Below, piece after piece: positions 6,157-7,393 of a stretch of 7,393 nucleotides of DNA. The DNA is from an uncultured Lachnospiraceae bacterium (GTDB taxonomy: Bacteria > Bacillota > Clostridia > Lachnospirales > Lachnospiraceae). A model generated the notes under the pieces. That model ran no database searches. It had not been told where the DNA came from and saw only the letters and a program-made list of their open reading frames with translations. Each line of letters begins with the position of its first letter. The first letter of the stretch is position 1. A program made the position numbers and the translations under genes. The stretch spans positions 1-7,393 of the forward strand of contig CABQGZ010000163.1 in NCBI GenBank assembly GCA_902463835.1, written 5' to 3'.

Positions 6157-7287
6157 ATGTGGAAGCAAAGAGCTAAGATATACATAAAAAAATACGCGTT
6201 TTTGTTGATGATTCTTGCAAGCGGAATGGTCTATGGAACAGGCAAGGTGGTAAAGGCGGCGGAGCATAACCGGGAGCAGAAGATTGCGGAGGCGGAGCAG
6301 GGTAAAGATAAGCAAGGCAGCGGTGAACAGCAGGGAACACAGCGGTTCGGCCTGGCGGGAACGTTTTTGGCCACAGTGGAATCCAAGGCTCCGGCAGAAA
6401 AGGACGGCCCCGGGACAAACATAGCGTGGCGAGAGGATTCCTCCGATGGCAGCCAGCCCGGAGAGAAACAGCCCGGGACAGATCCGTCCAAGGGCAGCCA
6501 GCCGGGAGGGAGTCAGGCCGGAAGCAGTGATTCGGGAGAAGAACAGCCAGAGAACAGTAAGCTGATTGCGAATCAGCCGGAAGTCAGCCAACCCGGCACA
6601 GGAGAGCAGAATAACACCAGACCAGGCAGCAATCAGCCGGGCGGGGAAGGAACGGGCGACAACCAGCCAGGCGGCAGCCAGCCGGAGAATCCCAGGGAGC
6701 CCCAGGGGCCGGGAAAATTCCGCCGGGTGGAGCTGGATTACTTAAACGACGCTCTGTTCATCGGAGATTCCCGCACCTCCACCCTCTATGAATACGCCGG
6801 CTGGGAGCAGACGGACTTCTTCGTAAAATATGGACTTACCATCTGGGATGTGTGGGACCAGGAGATGAACGGAAGGAAGCTGGAGGACATGCTTGGCGCC
6901 AAGCAGTACGGGAAGATATATATTATGCTGGGCATCAACGAGCTGGGCAATGAGACGGCAGAGAAATTCCGCGAAGTGTATGGAGAAGTGCTGTCTAAGC
7001 TCCATCAACTGCAGCCGGGGGCTGTCATATTCCTACAGTCCATCATCCACGTGTCAGCCAGAAAGGACGCGGAAGGCACCTATATCAACAACGCGGAGGT
7101 CAATGCCAGAAACCGGGAGATCCAAACGCTTGCGGACAATGACACCATCTTCTGGCTGGATCCAAACGAGGTCATGGACGAGCCAGGCACAGGGGCTCTG
7201 AAGTCCGACTACACCGGCGACGGCGTCCACTTGAAAGTAAAATACATCCCGGTATGGCGGGAATTCCTGCTGGACCATGGGATATAA
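6157..7287 (+). CDS. Exported SGNH/GDSL-family protein with Gln-Pro-Gly-rich linker
   Basis: This 376-residue protein is predicted to act outside the membrane. Residues 1-35 hold a basic start and a hydrophobic helix (about 13-28), a signal peptide possibly cut after VKAA or kept as an anchor. Residues 36-95 are charged and polar. Residues 96-188 are a disordered linker with repeated SQPG, KQPG and NQPG units. The SGNH domain fills 190-376: block I FIGDSRT with nucleophile Ser205, block II Gly226 (YGLTIWD), block III LGINELG with Asn261, and block V Asp355/His358 in GDGVHLK. The Ser, Asp and His are all present, so it should be catalytic as an esterase or acyltransferase. Its position 45 nt after the MBOAT gene suggests it receives acetyl from that protein, as PatB does from PatA; a stand-alone acetyl esterase is the alternative. 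GGAG at 6144-6147 selects the ATG at 6157 over the TTG at 6142. Confidence 0.87.
   Translation: MWKQRAKIYIKKYAFLLMILASGMVYGTGKVVKAAEHNREQKIAEAEQGKDKQGSGEQQGTQRFGLAGTFLATVESKAPAEKDGPGTNIAWREDSSDGSQPGEKQPGTDPSKGSQPGGSQAGSSDSGEEQPENSKLIANQPEVSQPGTGEQNNTRPGSNQPGGEGTGDNQPGGSQPENPREPQGPGKFRRVELDYLNDALFIGDSRTSTLYEYAGWEQTDFFVKYGLTIWDVWDQEMNGRKLEDMLGAKQYGKIYIMLGINELGNETAEKFREVYGEVLSKLHQLQPGAVIFLQSIIHVSARKDAEGTYINNAEVNARNREIQTLADNDTIFWLDPNEVMDEPGTGALKSDYTGDGVHLKVKYIPVWREFLLDHGI
6451..6687 (+). repeat. In-frame degenerate repeat encoding the S/N-Q-P-G linker
   Basis: About eight degenerate units of the form AGCCAGCCGGGA or AATCAGCCGGGC encode SQPG, KQPG, NQPG, SQPE or NQPE within residues 99-177 of the SGNH protein. 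Units are separated by 1 to about 18 variable residues rich in Gly, Ser, Glu and Asn. The region lacks hydrophobic residues and predicted structure, as expected of a flexible spacer holding the SGNH domain away from the membrane within or beyond the cell wall. Related short units in coding DNA can change number by slippage or recombination. Confidence 0.7.
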
Positions 7288-7325
7288 ATGCTGGTTTAGC
7301 GAAAGAAGGGCATGGGTTTGTTTGC

Positions 7326-7350
7326 GGCGAAGGGAACGCCCTCTTGTTTT
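7326..7350 (+). terminator. Weak candidate terminator after the SGNH gene
   Basis: GGCG at 7326-7329 pairs with CGCC at 7337-7340 across a seven-base loop, and CTCTTGTTTT follows. It lies about 40 nt past the SGNH stop codon. The 4-bp stem is short and the T-tract interrupted, so it would be weak alone. A flanking inverted repeat (TGCTGGT 7289-7295 and ACCAGCA 7361-7367) could enclose it in a larger fold. No further gene is visible before the window ends. Confidence 0.3.
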
Positions 7351-7393
7351 GGAGCTGTATACCAGCAAATGAAACTATGCAGTATCTTACAAA

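Noticed and set aside
5884..6591. 235-codon minus-strand open frame across the MBOAT/SGNH junction
   Set aside because: It spans two well-supported sense genes and shows no family motif. The Leu-rich stretch is the reverse reading of the Gln-rich linker.
6157..7287. SGNH protein as an acetyl-mannan esterase belonging to the mannoside operon
   Set aside because: It is separated from that operon by the MBOAT gene and a hairpin-rich gap, and it is paired with the MBOAT gene. The idea stays possible but is less supported than acetyl transfer.

Overview
The window looks like a chromosomal segment from a Gram-positive gut-type Clostridia, most likely Lachnospiraceae. This is inferred from the strong AGGAGG ribosome binding sites, AT-rich intergenic DNA around moderately GC-rich genes, a sugar ABC importer without its own ATPase gene, and a mannoside phosphorylase of the GH130 family. 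All six genes lie on the + strand. No tRNA, rRNA, CRISPR array, transposase or phage gene is visible.

Region 1 (1-171) is an AT-rich regulatory region. It has a consensus -10 box (TATAAT, 110-115), a partial -35 box, and just upstream two near-identical 13-bp direct repeats 20 bp apart, the layout expected of an activator site.

Region 2 (172-4535) is a carbohydrate uptake and phosphorolysis operon: an extracellular solute-binding protein, two ABC permease subunits (the second overlapping the first by 4 nt), and a GH130 beta-mannoside phosphorylase. The logic is import of a short beta-mannoside followed by cytosolic phosphorolysis to mannose 1-phosphate. The start of the binding-protein gene appears broken. 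A well-placed ribosome binding site and a signal-peptide-like sequence sit in one frame (172-273), while the mature protein is in another frame with no signal peptide and no lipobox. A small deletion that removed the lipobox Cys codon would explain this.

Region 3 (4536-4761) is a 226-bp gap with two perfect A/T-armed hairpins and a pair of TTTCAGAC repeats 21 bp apart. It probably separates two transcription units.

Region 4 (4762-7287) is a two-gene cassette: an MBOAT-family membrane O-acyltransferase of the AlgI type and a secreted or membrane-anchored SGNH/GDSL protein carrying a Gln-Pro-Gly-rich linker. By analogy with PatA/PatB and the AlgI/AlgJ/AlgX systems, the pair probably passes acetyl groups across the membrane onto a surface or secreted glycan. 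The target cannot be read from the sequence. The window ends in a short non-coding tail with weak hairpin potential.
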